Shown here: piece after piece, positions 19,318 to 27,720 of the stretch
Layout of the letters: every line of letters begins with the position of its first letter
Position numbering within the stretch: the first letter of the stretch is position 1
From: CBDDLD01 sp965230605
GTDB taxonomy: Bacteria > Bacteroidota > Bacteroidia > Flavobacteriales > Flavobacteriaceae
Length of the DNA: 64,000 nt
Assembly: GCA_965230605.1 (NCBI GenBank)
Contig: CBDDLD010000004.1
Span: 1,736,001-1,800,000, forward strand
Reading direction: 5' to 3'
Translations under genes and position numbers: made by a program
The notes under the pieces: generated by a model
What the model was told of the DNA's origin: nothing
What the model saw: only the letters and a program-made list of their open reading frames with translations
The model's database searches: none

Positions 19318-20490
19318 TTACAACTTTCGTCGTTGCTTTTCCTCCTTTAATAGAGTTAATTCCCTGCTCGTCTGACCTGCAACAGAAGTATTCTCCTCTG
19401 CTCTTCTAATAAGGTAGGGCATCACATCTTTTACTGGCCCAAAGGGAATGTATTTAGCTACATTGTAACCTTCTTTAGCAAGGTTAAAACTTATATGATC
19501 ACTCATCCCATATAATTGCCCAAACCAAACATTATTATCACTCTTTGCTATACCGTTTTCCGCCATGAGTTGCATCGCCAAATAACAACTTTCTTCATTG
19601 TGACTCCCAATAAAAACTGAAATATCCTCTAAGTGATTTAAAATATAAGTCAGTGTGGTATTGAAGTTATCATCCGTAGCTTGCTTATCTACACAGATAG
19701 GTGACTTATATTCTAGCTTTTTTGCACGTTCACGTTCTTTTTCCATGTAGGCACCACGTACAATTTTTATCCCAATCTTATACCCCTTAGATGTAGCACG
19801 TTTATGCAATCCTTTTAAATAATCTAAGCGATCCCAACGGTAGGTTTGTAGTGTATTATATACTATAGGTTTGTCGGTATTATAGATTTCCATCATTTCT
19901 TCAACTAAATCGTCTGCTGCATCTTGCATCCAACTCTCTTCACCATCTATTAATAGCTCTACATCTTTTTCTTTAGCTAATTTACAAACCCTATGATAGC
20001 GGTCAACCACACGTTGCCATTCGTCATTTTCTTCGGAAGTCAGTGGTTTCCCTTCTCCTATTTTCTGATACAGATAAAATCGACCAAAACCCGTAGGTTT
20101 AAAAACTGCTATCGGCAGCGCTTCTTTTTCTGCCGCAAACTCTATAATCTCTATTGTCTTCTGCATAGCTGCTTCAAATTGATCTTCGGATGCTTTCCCT
20201 TCAACAGAATAGTCCAATACAGAACTGACGCCCTTTACATACATTTTATCAATTACCGGTAAGCAATCATCTTCATTAACACCGCCACAAAAATGATCAA
20301 AAACAGTAGACCTAATAAGACCTTCAACAGGAAGATTAGCTTTTAACGCAAAATTAGTTGCAGCAGTACCAATACGCACTAAGGGTTGATGAGATATCAT
20401 TTTAAATAAAAAATAAGCGCGTTCTAATTCAGAATCAGATTTTAACACAAATGCCTCAGCAGTATTGTCAAATAATGTTCTATCTTTCAT
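19318..20490 (-). CDS. Proline dehydrogenase
   Basis: A 390-residue single-domain PRODH: an FAD-dependent TIM barrel that oxidises proline to pyrroline-5-carboxylate and passes electrons to quinone. GQLYGMSDHISFNLAKEG, YIPFGPV and RRAEENTS near the C-terminus are the family's FAD- and substrate-binding blocks, with the arginine pair in RRAEEN that holds the proline carboxylate. There is no P5C dehydrogenase domain and none next door. A TATATTTG box lies 19 bases upstream of the start, so the gene has its own promoter. Proline catabolism in flavobacteria is often under Lrp-type control, and an Lrp-family gene lies 1.7 kb away; a link is only suggestive. Confidence 0.92.
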   Translation of the reverse strand: MKDRTLFDNTAEAFVLKSDSELERAYFLFKMISHQPLVRIGTAATNFALKANLPVEGLIRSTVFDHFCGGVNEDDCLPVIDKMYVKGVSSVLDYSVEGKASEDQFEAAMQKTIEIIEFAAEKEALPIAVFKPTGFGRFYLYQKIGEGKPLTSEENDEWQRVVDRYHRVCKLAKEKDVELLIDGEESWMQDAADDLVEEMMEIYNTDKPIVYNTLQTYRWDRLDYLKGLHKRATSKGYKIGIKIVRGAYMEKERERAKKLEYKSPICVDKQATDDNFNTTLTYILNHLEDISVFIGSHNEESCYLAMQLMAENGIAKSDNNVWFGQLYGMSDHISFNLAKEGYNVAKYIPFGPVKDVMPYLIRRAEENTSVAGQTSRELTLLKEEKQRRKL

Positions 20491-20508
20491 AGGTTAGGTA
20501 TATAAACA

Positions 20509-20516
20509 CAAATATA
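20509..20516 (-). promoter_or_regulatory. -7 box of the proline dehydrogenase promoter
   Basis: On the minus strand this reads TATATTTG, an exact match to the Bacteroidota TAnnTTTG box, 19 bases ahead of the ATG at 20490. Confidence 0.6.
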
Positions 20517-20591
20517 TTTATTAGTTAAGTTTTTTTAACGAAAATCTAAGTAATTTCACCCTCTGAAATCAAAGTTCAAATTTTGACACTA

Positions 20592-21662
20592 ATGACCTCT
20601 ATACAATCAGACCAATGCATTGTTCATTTTAATGCTAAAGCTTATGAAGCACTTAATGTGCATTTGGCATCCTCTGACTATTCTAAAGTGTTTCTAATTG
20701 TAGATACAAATACGCACCAATTTTGTACAACTTACTTTTTAGAACAGGTCAATGCTGGTATAGAAATAGAGATCATTGAAATTCCTGCGGGAGAACTTAA
20801 TAAGACTATCGATATATGTGTACAAGTTTGGCATACGCTTTCAGAACTTGGTGCTGATCGCAGTAGCCTGATTATTAACTTAGGTGGTGGCGTTGTTACT
20901 GATCTTGGTGGATTTGTGGCTTGCACATACATGAGGGGCATATCGTACATAAATGTTCCTACTTCATTATTGGCCATGGTAGACGCTTCCGTAGGGGGTA
21001 AAACCGGAGTGGATTTAGGCACTCTAAAAAACCAGATTGGCGTGATCAGTGAGGGGGAAATGGTTTTAGTAGATACTGCATTCCTTCAAACACTACCTCA
21101 GGCGCAATTAAGATCCGGATTAGCAGAAATGCTTAAGCATGGATTAATTCACGATAGGGCATATTGGATCACTATGTCAGACTTAAGTACGTTAACCGCA
21201 TCTGATCTAGATGAGTTGATTCATGAGTCTATTCAAATAAAAAACACCATAGTAAAAAATGACCCTTATGAAAAAGGGCTTCGCAAAACCCTTAATTACG
21301 GACATACACTAGGTCATGCCATTGAATCATACTGTCTCAGCTCAGAAGAGAAGAACGATTTATTACATGGCGAAGCTATTGCTATAGGAATGGTATTAGA
21401 AAGCTATATTTCCTCTAAGCTTTTAAATTTTGATAGTAACGATTTAAATCATGTTAAGCAAGTCATAAACCACACCTATAAGCCTATTGATTTCAACACA
21501 AAAGATATAGAATCGATTATAGCGCTTTTAAAGCACGATAAAAAAAACAAGAATGGAGTGATCCAATTTGTATTACTTGAAGCAATTGGAGTCCCAAAAA
21601 TAAACTGTGAGGTTTCTAATGAGCTTATCTACGAAGCTTTTGATTACTACGCTGTTAAGTAA
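20592..21662 (+). CDS. aroB: 3-dehydroquinate synthase
   Basis: A 356-residue NAD- and metal-dependent enzyme that cyclises DAHP to 3-dehydroquinate, step two of the shikimate pathway. INLGGGVVTDLGGFVA binds NAD, ASVGGKTGVD lies beside the active site, and the metal ligands include Glu in SGLAEMLKHG and histidines in NYGHTLGHAIE and LLHGEAIAIG. I start at ATG 20592; an in-frame TTG 9 bases upstream is unneeded. A possible promoter, TAATTTCA, lies about 40 bases upstream but deviates from consensus. The 3' end overlaps the convergent DinB-family gene by 16 bases. Confidence 0.93.
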   Translation: MTSIQSDQCIVHFNAKAYEALNVHLASSDYSKVFLIVDTNTHQFCTTYFLEQVNAGIEIEIIEIPAGELNKTIDICVQVWHTLSELGADRSSLIINLGGGVVTDLGGFVACTYMRGISYINVPTSLLAMVDASVGGKTGVDLGTLKNQIGVISEGEMVLVDTAFLQTLPQAQLRSGLAEMLKHGLIHDRAYWITMSDLSTLTASDLDELIHESIQIKNTIVKNDPYEKGLRKTLNYGHTLGHAIESYCLSSEEKNDLLHGEAIAIGMVLESYISSKLLNFDSNDLNHVKQVINHTYKPIDFNTKDIESIIALLKHDKKNKNGVIQFVLLEAIGVPKINCEVSNELIYEAFDYYAVK

Positions 21663-22159
21663 CGTTCTTTTATGACTCTGCAATGGTGGTTTTCATGTCC
21701 AATAATAATATAACCTATAGCTCTAACTGATGCATCAGAACTACTAGCCACTCCCAACCTTAGAAGGTCTGTTTCAGTGAAATTTTCAAAAAGATTAATT
21801 GTTGCCTGTCTTACATTAGTATATTCCTCTATTAAACTCGTCATAGACCGGTTATTTGCATTACCGCTTTCCACAAAAACATTCTGATCAAAGCCTGGAA
21901 GTGGTGTAGCATCTCCTCTACCTATTCGCAGACATCTGTATGCAAAAACACGCTCTGCATCAATGACATGCAAAAGAACATCTTTAATCGTCCATTTATC
22001 GGCTTCATATCTATAAGTTAACTTGTCTTCAGGTATGCTTTTATAAAAGGCAACATTTGCATCTAGATTCTTTTTCAATCCATCTAAAATTGATGCTCCT
22101 AGTGCTTTTTCAATGTATGATCCGTAGTATGGGTGGTATTCTTTTTGGTCAATTTTCAT
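21647..22159 (-). CDS. DinB/YfiT-family putative metal-dependent protein
   Basis: A 170-residue four-helix protein of the DinB/YfiT superfamily. Candidate metal ligands are His in LLHVIDAERVFAYR at about 66 and the GHENHHCRVIKERYL cluster near the C-terminus, the usual three-histidine arrangement. Members are known or suspected thiol-dependent transferases or hydrolases in stress response; the substrate here is unknown. Its 3' end runs 16 bases into aroB. A strong hairpin lies just upstream of its start, so it is probably separately transcribed from the Lrp gene beyond. Confidence 0.8.
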   Translation of the reverse strand: MKIDQKEYHPYYGSYIEKALGASILDGLKKNLDANVAFYKSIPEDKLTYRYEADKWTIKDVLLHVIDAERVFAYRCLRIGRGDATPLPGFDQNVFVESGNANNRSMTSLIEEYTNVRQATINLFENFTETDLLRLGVASSSDASVRAIGYIIIGHENHHCRVIKERYLTA

Positions 22160-22190
22160 AATACTTTTTTTAGCCTGAATAAAAGTAACA

Positions 22191-22226
22191 AAAAACCCCT
22201 GACTAATAATTTAGTCAGGGGTTTTT
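22191..22226 (-). terminator. Rho-independent terminator after the Lrp-type gene
   Basis: Perfect 16-bp stem (22191-22206 paired with 22211-22226) around a 4-base loop. The GC core CCCCTGAC/GTCAGGGG is flanked by A5/T5, so it can work in both directions. It lies 18 bases beyond the stop of the Lrp-type gene (minus strand) and should end that transcript. Confidence 0.88.
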
Positions 22227-22244
22227 GGGATTATTTTAACCTAT

Positions 22245-22724
22245 TTACAATTCATTGAAAATAGTATGCATTAAACGTTTTTTATCATTGATACTTTCTT
22301 CCAATGATATCATAGTCTCCGTTCTGTAAACACCGTCTATATCATCTAACATAAATATGATATCCTTAGCATGCATTGTATCTTGCGCTCTGATCTTACA
22401 AAAAATATTAAACTTCCCTGTTGTGATATGTGCCACAGTAACATATGGTATTTGATTGATGCGTTCTAAAACAAACTTAGTTTGAGATGTGTTTTGCAGA
22501 AAAACACCAACGTAAGCTATAAATGAATATCCAAGTTTTTTATAGTCCAGTGTTAATGACGACCCTTTTATAATTCCTGCTTCTTCCATTTTCTTAACTC
22601 TCACATGAACCGTACCTGCAGAAATCAATAATTTTTTAGCAATATCCGTAAAAGGAATTCGCGTATTATCGATTAACATGTCTAAAATTTGGTGGTCAAT
22701 TTCGTCTAACTTAAACTTTGCCAT
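22245..22724 (-). CDS. Lrp/AsnC family transcriptional regulator
   Basis: A 159-residue Lrp-type regulator. The N-terminal winged helix-turn-helix spans about 6-55 (LDEIDHQILDMLIDNTRIPF and ISAGTVHVRVKKMEEAGII). The C-terminal RAM domain runs from about 68 to 150 and would bind an amino acid effector and assemble octamers. Such proteins control amino acid metabolism. Which genes this one controls is unknown; neighbours with amino acid links are proline dehydrogenase and the M14 carboxypeptidase. It has its own TATTTTTG box 23 bases upstream and a strong terminator downstream. Confidence 0.92.
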   Translation of the reverse strand: MAKFKLDEIDHQILDMLIDNTRIPFTDIAKKLLISAGTVHVRVKKMEEAGIIKGSSLTLDYKKLGYSFIAYVGVFLQNTSQTKFVLERINQIPYVTVAHITTGKFNIFCKIRAQDTMHAKDIIFMLDDIDGVYRTETMISLEESINDKKRLMHTIFNEL

Positions 22725-22746
22725 ATTACATTTATTAAATTATATG

Positions 22747-22754
22747 CAAAAATA
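22747..22754 (-). promoter_or_regulatory. -7 box of the Lrp-type regulator gene
   Basis: Minus-strand TATTTTTG, an exact TAnnTTTG match, 23 bases before the ATG at 22724. Confidence 0.6.
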
Positions 22755-22795
22755 AGACAAATTCATTAACAAAAACACACTAAAAACCCTATTCT

Positions 22796-23944
22796 TTACG
22801 ATTTTATTAAGATTTTTTGATCATTTATAAACACGAAATCGATTTCGTAATCGACTTGTAATATTTTTTCACTGCCTAAACTCACCACTTGATGCTGAGC
22901 GTCAATCGTTTTGTGAGCAAAAAAACTACTTAAGTCTTCTATTTTTTCTACGATGGGTTGAAATTTAATTGTGTTTTCATCCAAAGTTTCCTTGAATTGA
23001 ATAGCTACATCCATCGATTCTGTAGAATCAGGGGAAAGTCGTCCATTCTTTATAAGAATATCATAGAATGATTTAGTGTTCTCCGGAATATCAAAGTACT
23101 TTTCATACTTATTGATAGATATCGAGCTGCTAATAGCCTCTAATCCCCAGTACATGGCTTTAAATATATATTGTCTAACCTTTTCTCTATCATAATCATT
23201 GTGATAGTGACCGGCTTCAAATAAAATGGTCGGCACACCCGCAGCCTGAAAGGCATCCCCAACACAATTGATATTAAAAGAATCATCATAAATTCCAATT
23301 TGCCCCGGAATATCTTCATTCAGAAGAGTATTTATGTATGAGATTACAGCCATTGCAGCAGCCCTATTAGGAGTAACTGTTCGTTCTTCGTCTTGGGCTG
23401 GAGCTAAAAAAGATACAGTAGCGACTTTTCCGGTGTTTCCTACTCCAAATATGGTACGCTGTCCATGAAGATTAAAGCAGTAATCTGGTTTAAAAGTCTC
23501 AAAACACATCCGCAATACTTGACTTTCTGACTGCGAAAGGTCTTGTGAATCCCTATTTAAATCAATCCCATTAGCGTTTAGACGAGTATACAAAGCAGCT
23601 CCATCAGGATTTAACATAGGAATAATACATAAGGTGCAATTTGCTAATATGTTCTGAAATGCTTCAGAATTGGCTTCAATAGCATTAAACATATCAAAGA
23701 TGGCCTTTGTGGTTGTCGATTCGTTACCATGCATCTGTGACCACATTAGTACTTTAATTGATCCACTTCCAATTTGAATACTATGAATAGGATTACCCTT
23801 AACAGAAGTTCCAAGAGTTTTAACCTCATAGTTAGAACCCAAATCTTTAATAATTGGGATTAACATATCAAGGTGAATATAGCGTCCAAACAAACGTGAT
23901 TCTCTAAATGTCTTATGTAATTTCTCTAGTGCCTTAGAAGTCAT
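22796..23944 (-). CDS. M14 family zinc carboxypeptidase
   Basis: I start this at ATG 23944 (382 residues); an 18-residue upstream extension would run through the promoter and operators. Zinc ligands are visible as QMHGNEST (HxxE, about 86-90) and the later His in NLHGQRTIFG; LNRDSQDLS gives the substrate Asn-Arg pair, and FEAGHYHNDYD near 255 supplies the catalytic Glu. No signal peptide is seen, so it is probably cytoplasmic. It should trim peptides, or cell-wall peptides as many bacterial M14 enzymes do. Its promoter is embedded in palindromic operators shared with the divergent XRE regulator, so repression by that protein is likely. Confidence 0.85.
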   Translation of the reverse strand: MTSKALEKLHKTFRESRLFGRYIHLDMLIPIIKDLGSNYEVKTLGTSVKGNPIHSIQIGSGSIKVLMWSQMHGNESTTTKAIFDMFNAIEANSEAFQNILANCTLCIIPMLNPDGAALYTRLNANGIDLNRDSQDLSQSESQVLRMCFETFKPDYCFNLHGQRTIFGVGNTGKVATVSFLAPAQDEERTVTPNRAAAMAVISYINTLLNEDIPGQIGIYDDSFNINCVGDAFQAAGVPTILFEAGHYHNDYDREKVRQYIFKAMYWGLEAISSSISINKYEKYFDIPENTKSFYDILIKNGRLSPDSTESMDVAIQFKETLDENTIKFQPIVEKIEDLSSFFAHKTIDAQHQVVSLGSEKILQVDYEIDFVFINDQKILIKS

Positions 23945-23961
23945 TGTATAAACCGAAACCA

Positions 23962-23969
23962 CAAAGGTA
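23962..23969 (-). promoter_or_regulatory. -7 box of the M14 carboxypeptidase gene
   Basis: Minus-strand TACCTTTG, an exact TAnnTTTG match, 18 bases before ATG 23944. The perfect palindrome at 23982-23995 falls in the spacer and -33 area. Confidence 0.6.
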
Positions 23970-24105
23970 TACAAATGTAAATTTACAATTGTAAACACTT
24001 GATTGTAATTATATTGTTACAATTGTAACCAAGGGACTATTCTAAAGTGAAATTTCAATTGTTCAGTATTGAAAAATATGCAAACGAAGTAAAATAATGT
24101 TTTTA

Positions 24106-24126
24106 ATTACTTGATAATCAAGTAAT
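24106..24126. repeat. Perfect 10-bp inverted repeat with 1-base spacer
   Basis: ATTACTTGAT, one A, then ATCAAGTAAT. It differs from the TTACAATTGTAA palindromes on either side and lies mid-way between the two promoters. It has the size of a binding site for a dimeric regulator other than the XRE protein. It is not followed by a T-run and is unlikely to be a terminator. Confidence 0.6.
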
Positions 24127-24207
24127 ATAGTGTTATTATATGAAGTTTTAGTTTTATATATAGGTTCATTGTTCATAACTAAATTGGTCTATCTGTAGTC
24201 TAATGTT

Positions 24208-24215
24208 TACATTTG
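24208..24215 (+). promoter_or_regulatory. -7 box of the XRE regulator gene, inside an operator
   Basis: TACATTTG matches TAnnTTTG exactly and lies within the operator copy at 24206-24219, 31 bases before the TTG start. Binding there would block the regulator's own transcription. Confidence 0.55.
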
Positions 24216-24246
24216 TAACGTATATATAATCAAACCTTAGTTTACA

Positions 24247-24618
24247 TTGATAAACACAGAAGAATTTACCGAACGCTTAAAGAAAGTCATTAGTTTTTAC
24301 GATGAAACAGCCACCAGTTTTGCCGAAAAAATTGGTGTGCAGCGTTCCAGTATTTCGCACATATTATCGGGAAGAAATAAACCGAGTTTAGATTTTATAA
24401 TGAAAGTACTTCAGGCTTATCCCGAAGTAGAATTATATTGGTTACTTAATGGTAAAGGAAACTTCCCTTCTACTTCAAAAGAAGAACTCACTGTTAAGCA
24501 CATACCCGTCGATGATAAACCAACCAATTCTCAAGCCACCATCAATTTTAATGATAGAGATATCGACCAGATTGTCATCTTTTATAAAGACGGAAGTTTT
24601 AAGACTTATAAAAATTAG
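24247..24618 (+). CDS. XRE-family helix-turn-helix regulator
   Basis: A 123-residue protein. Residues about 8-62 form a Cro/C1-type helix-turn-helix, with FAEKIGVQRSSISHILSGRN as recognition region and PSLDFIMKVLQAYPEVELYWLLNGKG as the typical flavobacterial continuation. A hydrophilic linker and a short C-terminal segment (IDQIVIFYKDGSFKTYKN) of unknown role follow. The only reasonable start is TTG at 24247, since no ATG lies between it and the upstream stop. Palindromes around its promoter and in front of the divergent M14 gene are good candidate operators. It is not linked to phage genes here. Confidence 0.82.
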   Translation: MINTEEFTERLKKVISFYDETATSFAEKIGVQRSSISHILSGRNKPSLDFIMKVLQAYPEVELYWLLNGKGNFPSTSKEELTVKHIPVDDKPTNSQATINFNDRDIDQIVIFYKDGSFKTYKN

Positions 24619-24635
24619 TCTTCATGACTAATGCT

Positions 24636-24643
24636 TATTTTTG
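24636..24643 (+). promoter_or_regulatory. -7 box of the lipoprotein gene
   Basis: TATTTTTG, an exact TAnnTTTG match, 14 bases before ATG 24658. Confidence 0.55.
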
Positions 24644-24657
24644 CAAAAAGCATATAA

Positions 24658-25047
24658 ATGAAAAAAATAGCACTCCTCTTTTGCTTCTTATTCTTCTTAA
24701 GCTGTTATCAAATCGAAAGAAATTGCTCTGATGTTAGAACTGGTACTTTTGAATTCAAATATACTATTGATGGTATTGAAAAAACAGGCCGCTTTGTTAG
24801 AACTGAAACTCTAAACATTGATTACTTTGAAGGTAAGGTTGATACCGCTTCAATCCGCTGGATTAATGATTGCGAGTTTATACAAAAGAAGATCAATCCT
24901 AAAAGCAAATCTGAAGAAGATGCTATACACATGAAGATCTTGTCTACCACAGATTCTTCATATACCTTCGAATATAAGTTAGCAGTAAAGAAAGCTAATA
25001 GAGCTCAGCGAGTAGAACGTGGAACAGCTTATATTGTTGAGGATTAA
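24658..25047 (+). CDS. Small lipoprotein of unknown function
   Basis: A 129-residue protein with a lipoprotein signal: MKKIALLFCFLFFLSC with lipidated Cys16. The mature part is mostly beta strand and charged, with ISF-like short repeats (TGTFEFKYTIDGIEKTGRFVRTE at its start) that look like a small beta-sandwich or lipocalin fragment. Homologues next to parC in flavobacteria are sometimes named as topoisomerase IV in databases; nothing in the sequence supports that name and it is surely carried over from the neighbour. It has its own promoter and converges on parC with a 12-base gap. Function unknown. Confidence 0.7.
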   Translation: MKKIALLFCFLFFLSCYQIERNCSDVRTGTFEFKYTIDGIEKTGRFVRTETLNIDYFEGKVDTASIRWINDCEFIQKKINPKSKSEEDAIHMKILSTTDSSYTFEYKLAVKKANRAQRVERGTAYIVED

Positions 25048-25059
25048 ACTAAGGAAGGC

Positions 25060-27717
25060 CTAGAACAATGTAATTTGTCCTTCGTCGTCAGTTCCATTCT
25101 CTCCATCTACTTTTTGTTCTGAGTCATTTGAATTCCCTGCTTCTGGACTTTGATCTACTTTTACTTCTTCTTCGTCTATAACTTCTATAGAATCCGCTGG
25201 AATAACCTCAGGCGCCTCATAAGGTAAAGGATCTAATAAATTGACCTGGTTTATTTTCTCTCGAGTTAATTGATTCCCTAATGCAGAAATCCCTTTAACC
25301 GCAATAAACTCCTCCAGATTGACTTCTAAATTTGGTTTCCTGTCCTTACCACGTTCCTTTGTAAACTCTATTTCTGCCATCGGACGCCAATCGGTAGAAA
25401 CGATTTCCAACTGTGAATTCGGGTGACTAGATATAAATACGTCCTCTCGTCCTTCATTTTCAACAAGAAAACGTTTTACGTAGTAACGCTCTTTCTCTCC
25501 ATCGTAATATATAACTGAAATAGGTTTTTTTGGAACCCACTTTTCGAGAACAATCATATCCTCATCAAAATGTGTAGTCAGTTCTGGTATTATGGTTTTC
25601 ACTATTCCCGATTGCTTAATAACAAGCAAGCGGTCTTCGCCTCTAAACTCTCCTATAAGTTCCCCTCTTTCATCCACATTAAGGCGTTGCACGGTATCAT
25701 CAAACCATATTTTTCTAGGTTTAAGTGTAGATACTCCTTTTTCTTTAAGCTCGATACGTTTTATAGAATACTTGGTCACTAAATTACCTTTTGAAGATCT
25801 TCCCTTGATTAGGATGTCTGCAAAATCAACATCCCATTTCAACTTTTTGATACTCCCTACTTGCCTTAATAGCACTGTGACTACTTCTGCTTCTCCATTA
25901 GGATTTGCTGAAAAATACCACACCGTTGACATCTTGTTGCCATTGGTGAGATCATACTCTCTATCTCTGGTAATACTCGTCACAGCAAAGCGCTTGACGT
26001 ATGACGGACCACCTTTACCATCACGATAGATCATATTATAGATTGTTCGCGAATCTTTCTTCTTAAAGACAGCCACATGAATAATATTCTTACCAACAAA
26101 TGTTTTGCTATCTACCTTAGTGACCATCATTTTACCATCTTTGGTAAATACAATGATATCATCAATATCACTGCAATCACAAACATATTCATCACGCCTT
26201 AACGAAGTCCCCACAAAACCTTCATCTCTATTGACATAAAGTTTGGTGTTTCTGATTACAACTTTAGTTGCATCAACATCATCAAATATTCTGATTTCTG
26301 TTTTTCGCTCTTTTCCTTTGCCATAGTCCTTCTTTAAACGCTTGAAATATGCAATAGCATAATCTATAAGATGCTCTAAGTGATGTTTCACTTCAGCAAT
26401 CTGTTCTTCTAATGCTTCAATCTTTTGTTGCGCCTTATCGATATCAAACTTAGAAATGCGTTTAATACGTATTTCCGTCAACCTTGTAATATCGTCTTCA
26501 GTAACCTTTCGCTTTAAATGCTTTGTATGTGGCTTCAATCCTTTATCTATAGCACTTATGACACCTTCCCAGGTTTCCTCTTCTTCAATATCTCTATAGA
26601 TTCTATTTTCTATGAATATGCGCTCTAAAGATGCGAAATGCCATTGCTCTTCAAGCTCTCCTAATTTAATTTCAAGTTCACTCTTAAGCAGCTCAACTGT
26701 ATTGTCAGTTGAACGACGTAACATTTCCGAAACTCCTATAAAAAGTGGCTTATTATCTTCAATCACACAGCCTAGTGGCGATATCGATGTTTCACAATTT
26801 GTAAAAGCATAAAGCGCGTCAATGGTTTTGTCGGGAGATATACCACTTGGTAAATGCACTAGTATTTCTACTTCGGCCGCAGTATTGTCTTCAATCTTTT
26901 TGATCTTTATTTTACCCTTATCATTGGCCTTAAGAATAGAGTCTATCAAAGAAGATGTGGTTGTACCAAAGGGAATTTCATTGATAACAAGTGTATTTTT
27001 ATTCAGCTGCGTGATCTTAGCCCTAACTCGAACTTTACCGCCTCTATTTCCATCATTATAATTGGTGAAATCTGCAATTCCAGCCGTAGGGAAATCCGGC
27101 ACAATAGTAAAACGCTTTCCTTGTAAATGCTTTATAGAAGCATCTATTAGCTCTATAAAATTATGTGGTAAGATCTTAGTGGATAACCCAACCGCAATTC
27201 CTTCTCCACCCTGAGCAAGTAATAAAGGAAACATCACCGGGAGGTTAATCGGTTCTTTGCGTCTTCCGTCATAGGAGGCCTGCCATTCTGTGATCTTAGG
27301 ATTATAAACAACATCTAAAGCAAACTTAGACAATCGTGCTTCTATATAACGTGAGGCTGCAGCTCTATCCCCGGTAAGTATATTCCCCCAGTTTCCTTGA
27401 GTATCGATCAATAGATCTTTTTGTCCAATCTGCACCATAGCATCAGCAATACTAGCATCTCCATGTGGATGATATTGCATGGTATGCCCAACAATATTGG
27501 CCACCTTATTGTATCGCCCATCATCAAGATCTTTCATGGAATGCATGATACGACGCTGCACAGGTTTGAAACCATCTTCAATGGCCGGTACTGCACGCTC
27601 TAAGATTACATAAGATGCATAATCTAGAAACCAGTCTTTATACATTCCGGTAACTTTGGTAATCGTTTCTTGGTTATTACCACTATCGTTTGTTAAATCG
27701 TCCTGTTCTTCAATCAT
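25060..27717 (-). CDS. parC: DNA topoisomerase IV subunit A
   Basis: An 885-residue type IIA topoisomerase breakage-reunion subunit. The catalytic tyrosine is Tyr124 in AAASRYIEARL; ERAVPAIEDGFKPVQRRIM precedes it. The C-terminal part from about 500 on is the pinwheel domain. The last 40 residues are an acidic, Ser/Asn-rich linker ending in QITLF, which resembles a sliding-clamp-binding pentapeptide. Identification as ParC instead of GyrA rests on pairing with the ParE gene directly upstream (3-base gap), the long divergent C-terminal domain and the absence of a GyrA box that I can see. It decatenates daughter chromosomes. Confidence 0.9.
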   Translation of the reverse strand: MIEEQDDLTNDSGNNQETITKVTGMYKDWFLDYASYVILERAVPAIEDGFKPVQRRIMHSMKDLDDGRYNKVANIVGHTMQYHPHGDASIADAMVQIGQKDLLIDTQGNWGNILTGDRAAASRYIEARLSKFALDVVYNPKITEWQASYDGRRKEPINLPVMFPLLLAQGGEGIAVGLSTKILPHNFIELIDASIKHLQGKRFTIVPDFPTAGIADFTNYNDGNRGGKVRVRAKITQLNKNTLVINEIPFGTTTSSLIDSILKANDKGKIKIKKIEDNTAAEVEILVHLPSGISPDKTIDALYAFTNCETSISPLGCVIEDNKPLFIGVSEMLRRSTDNTVELLKSELEIKLGELEEQWHFASLERIFIENRIYRDIEEEETWEGVISAIDKGLKPHTKHLKRKVTEDDITRLTEIRIKRISKFDIDKAQQKIEALEEQIAEVKHHLEHLIDYAIAYFKRLKKDYGKGKERKTEIRIFDDVDATKVVIRNTKLYVNRDEGFVGTSLRRDEYVCDCSDIDDIIVFTKDGKMMVTKVDSKTFVGKNIIHVAVFKKKDSRTIYNMIYRDGKGGPSYVKRFAVTSITRDREYDLTNGNKMSTVWYFSANPNGEAEVVTVLLRQVGSIKKLKWDVDFADILIKGRSSKGNLVTKYSIKRIELKEKGVSTLKPRKIWFDDTVQRLNVDERGELIGEFRGEDRLLVIKQSGIVKTIIPELTTHFDEDMIVLEKWVPKKPISVIYYDGEKERYYVKRFLVENEGREDVFISSHPNSQLEIVSTDWRPMAEIEFTKERGKDRKPNLEVNLEEFIAVKGISALGNQLTREKINQVNLLDPLPYEAPEVIPADSIEVIDEEEVKVDQSPEAGNSNDSEQKVDGENGTDDEGQITLF

Positions 27718-27720
27718 ATC

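Larger units (their letters stand above)
23945..24246. promoter_or_regulatory. Divergent control region with palindromic operator array
   Basis: This 302-bp gap between the M14 gene and the XRE regulator has no gene. Four versions of one palindrome occur: 23968-23981 (imperfect), 23982-23995 (TTTACAATTGTAAA, perfect), 24016-24029 (GTTACAATTGTAAC, perfect) and 24206-24219 (TTTACATTTGTAAC, one mismatch per arm pair). A fifth, weaker one (arms GTTTA/TAAAC, 24240-24255) covers the XRE start codon. A different perfect inverted repeat lies at 24106-24126. The minus-strand -7 box TACCTTTG (23962-23969) touches the first site and the plus-strand box TACATTTG (24208-24215) lies inside the fourth. This geometry suggests repression and autoregulation by the XRE protein. 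Confidence 0.75.

Noticed and set aside
24106..24126. Reading the 21-bp inverted repeat as an FNR box
   Set aside because: It contains TTGAT and ATCAA, but they are separated by 1 base where 4 are needed.
24658..25047. Annotation as a topoisomerase subunit, as sometimes seen for homologues
   Set aside because: It is a 129-residue lipoprotein with no topoisomerase domain; the name comes from the neighbouring parC.
25592..26029. 145-residue plus-strand frame inside parC
   Set aside because: Wholly inside a conserved gene on the other strand, with no motif or promoter.
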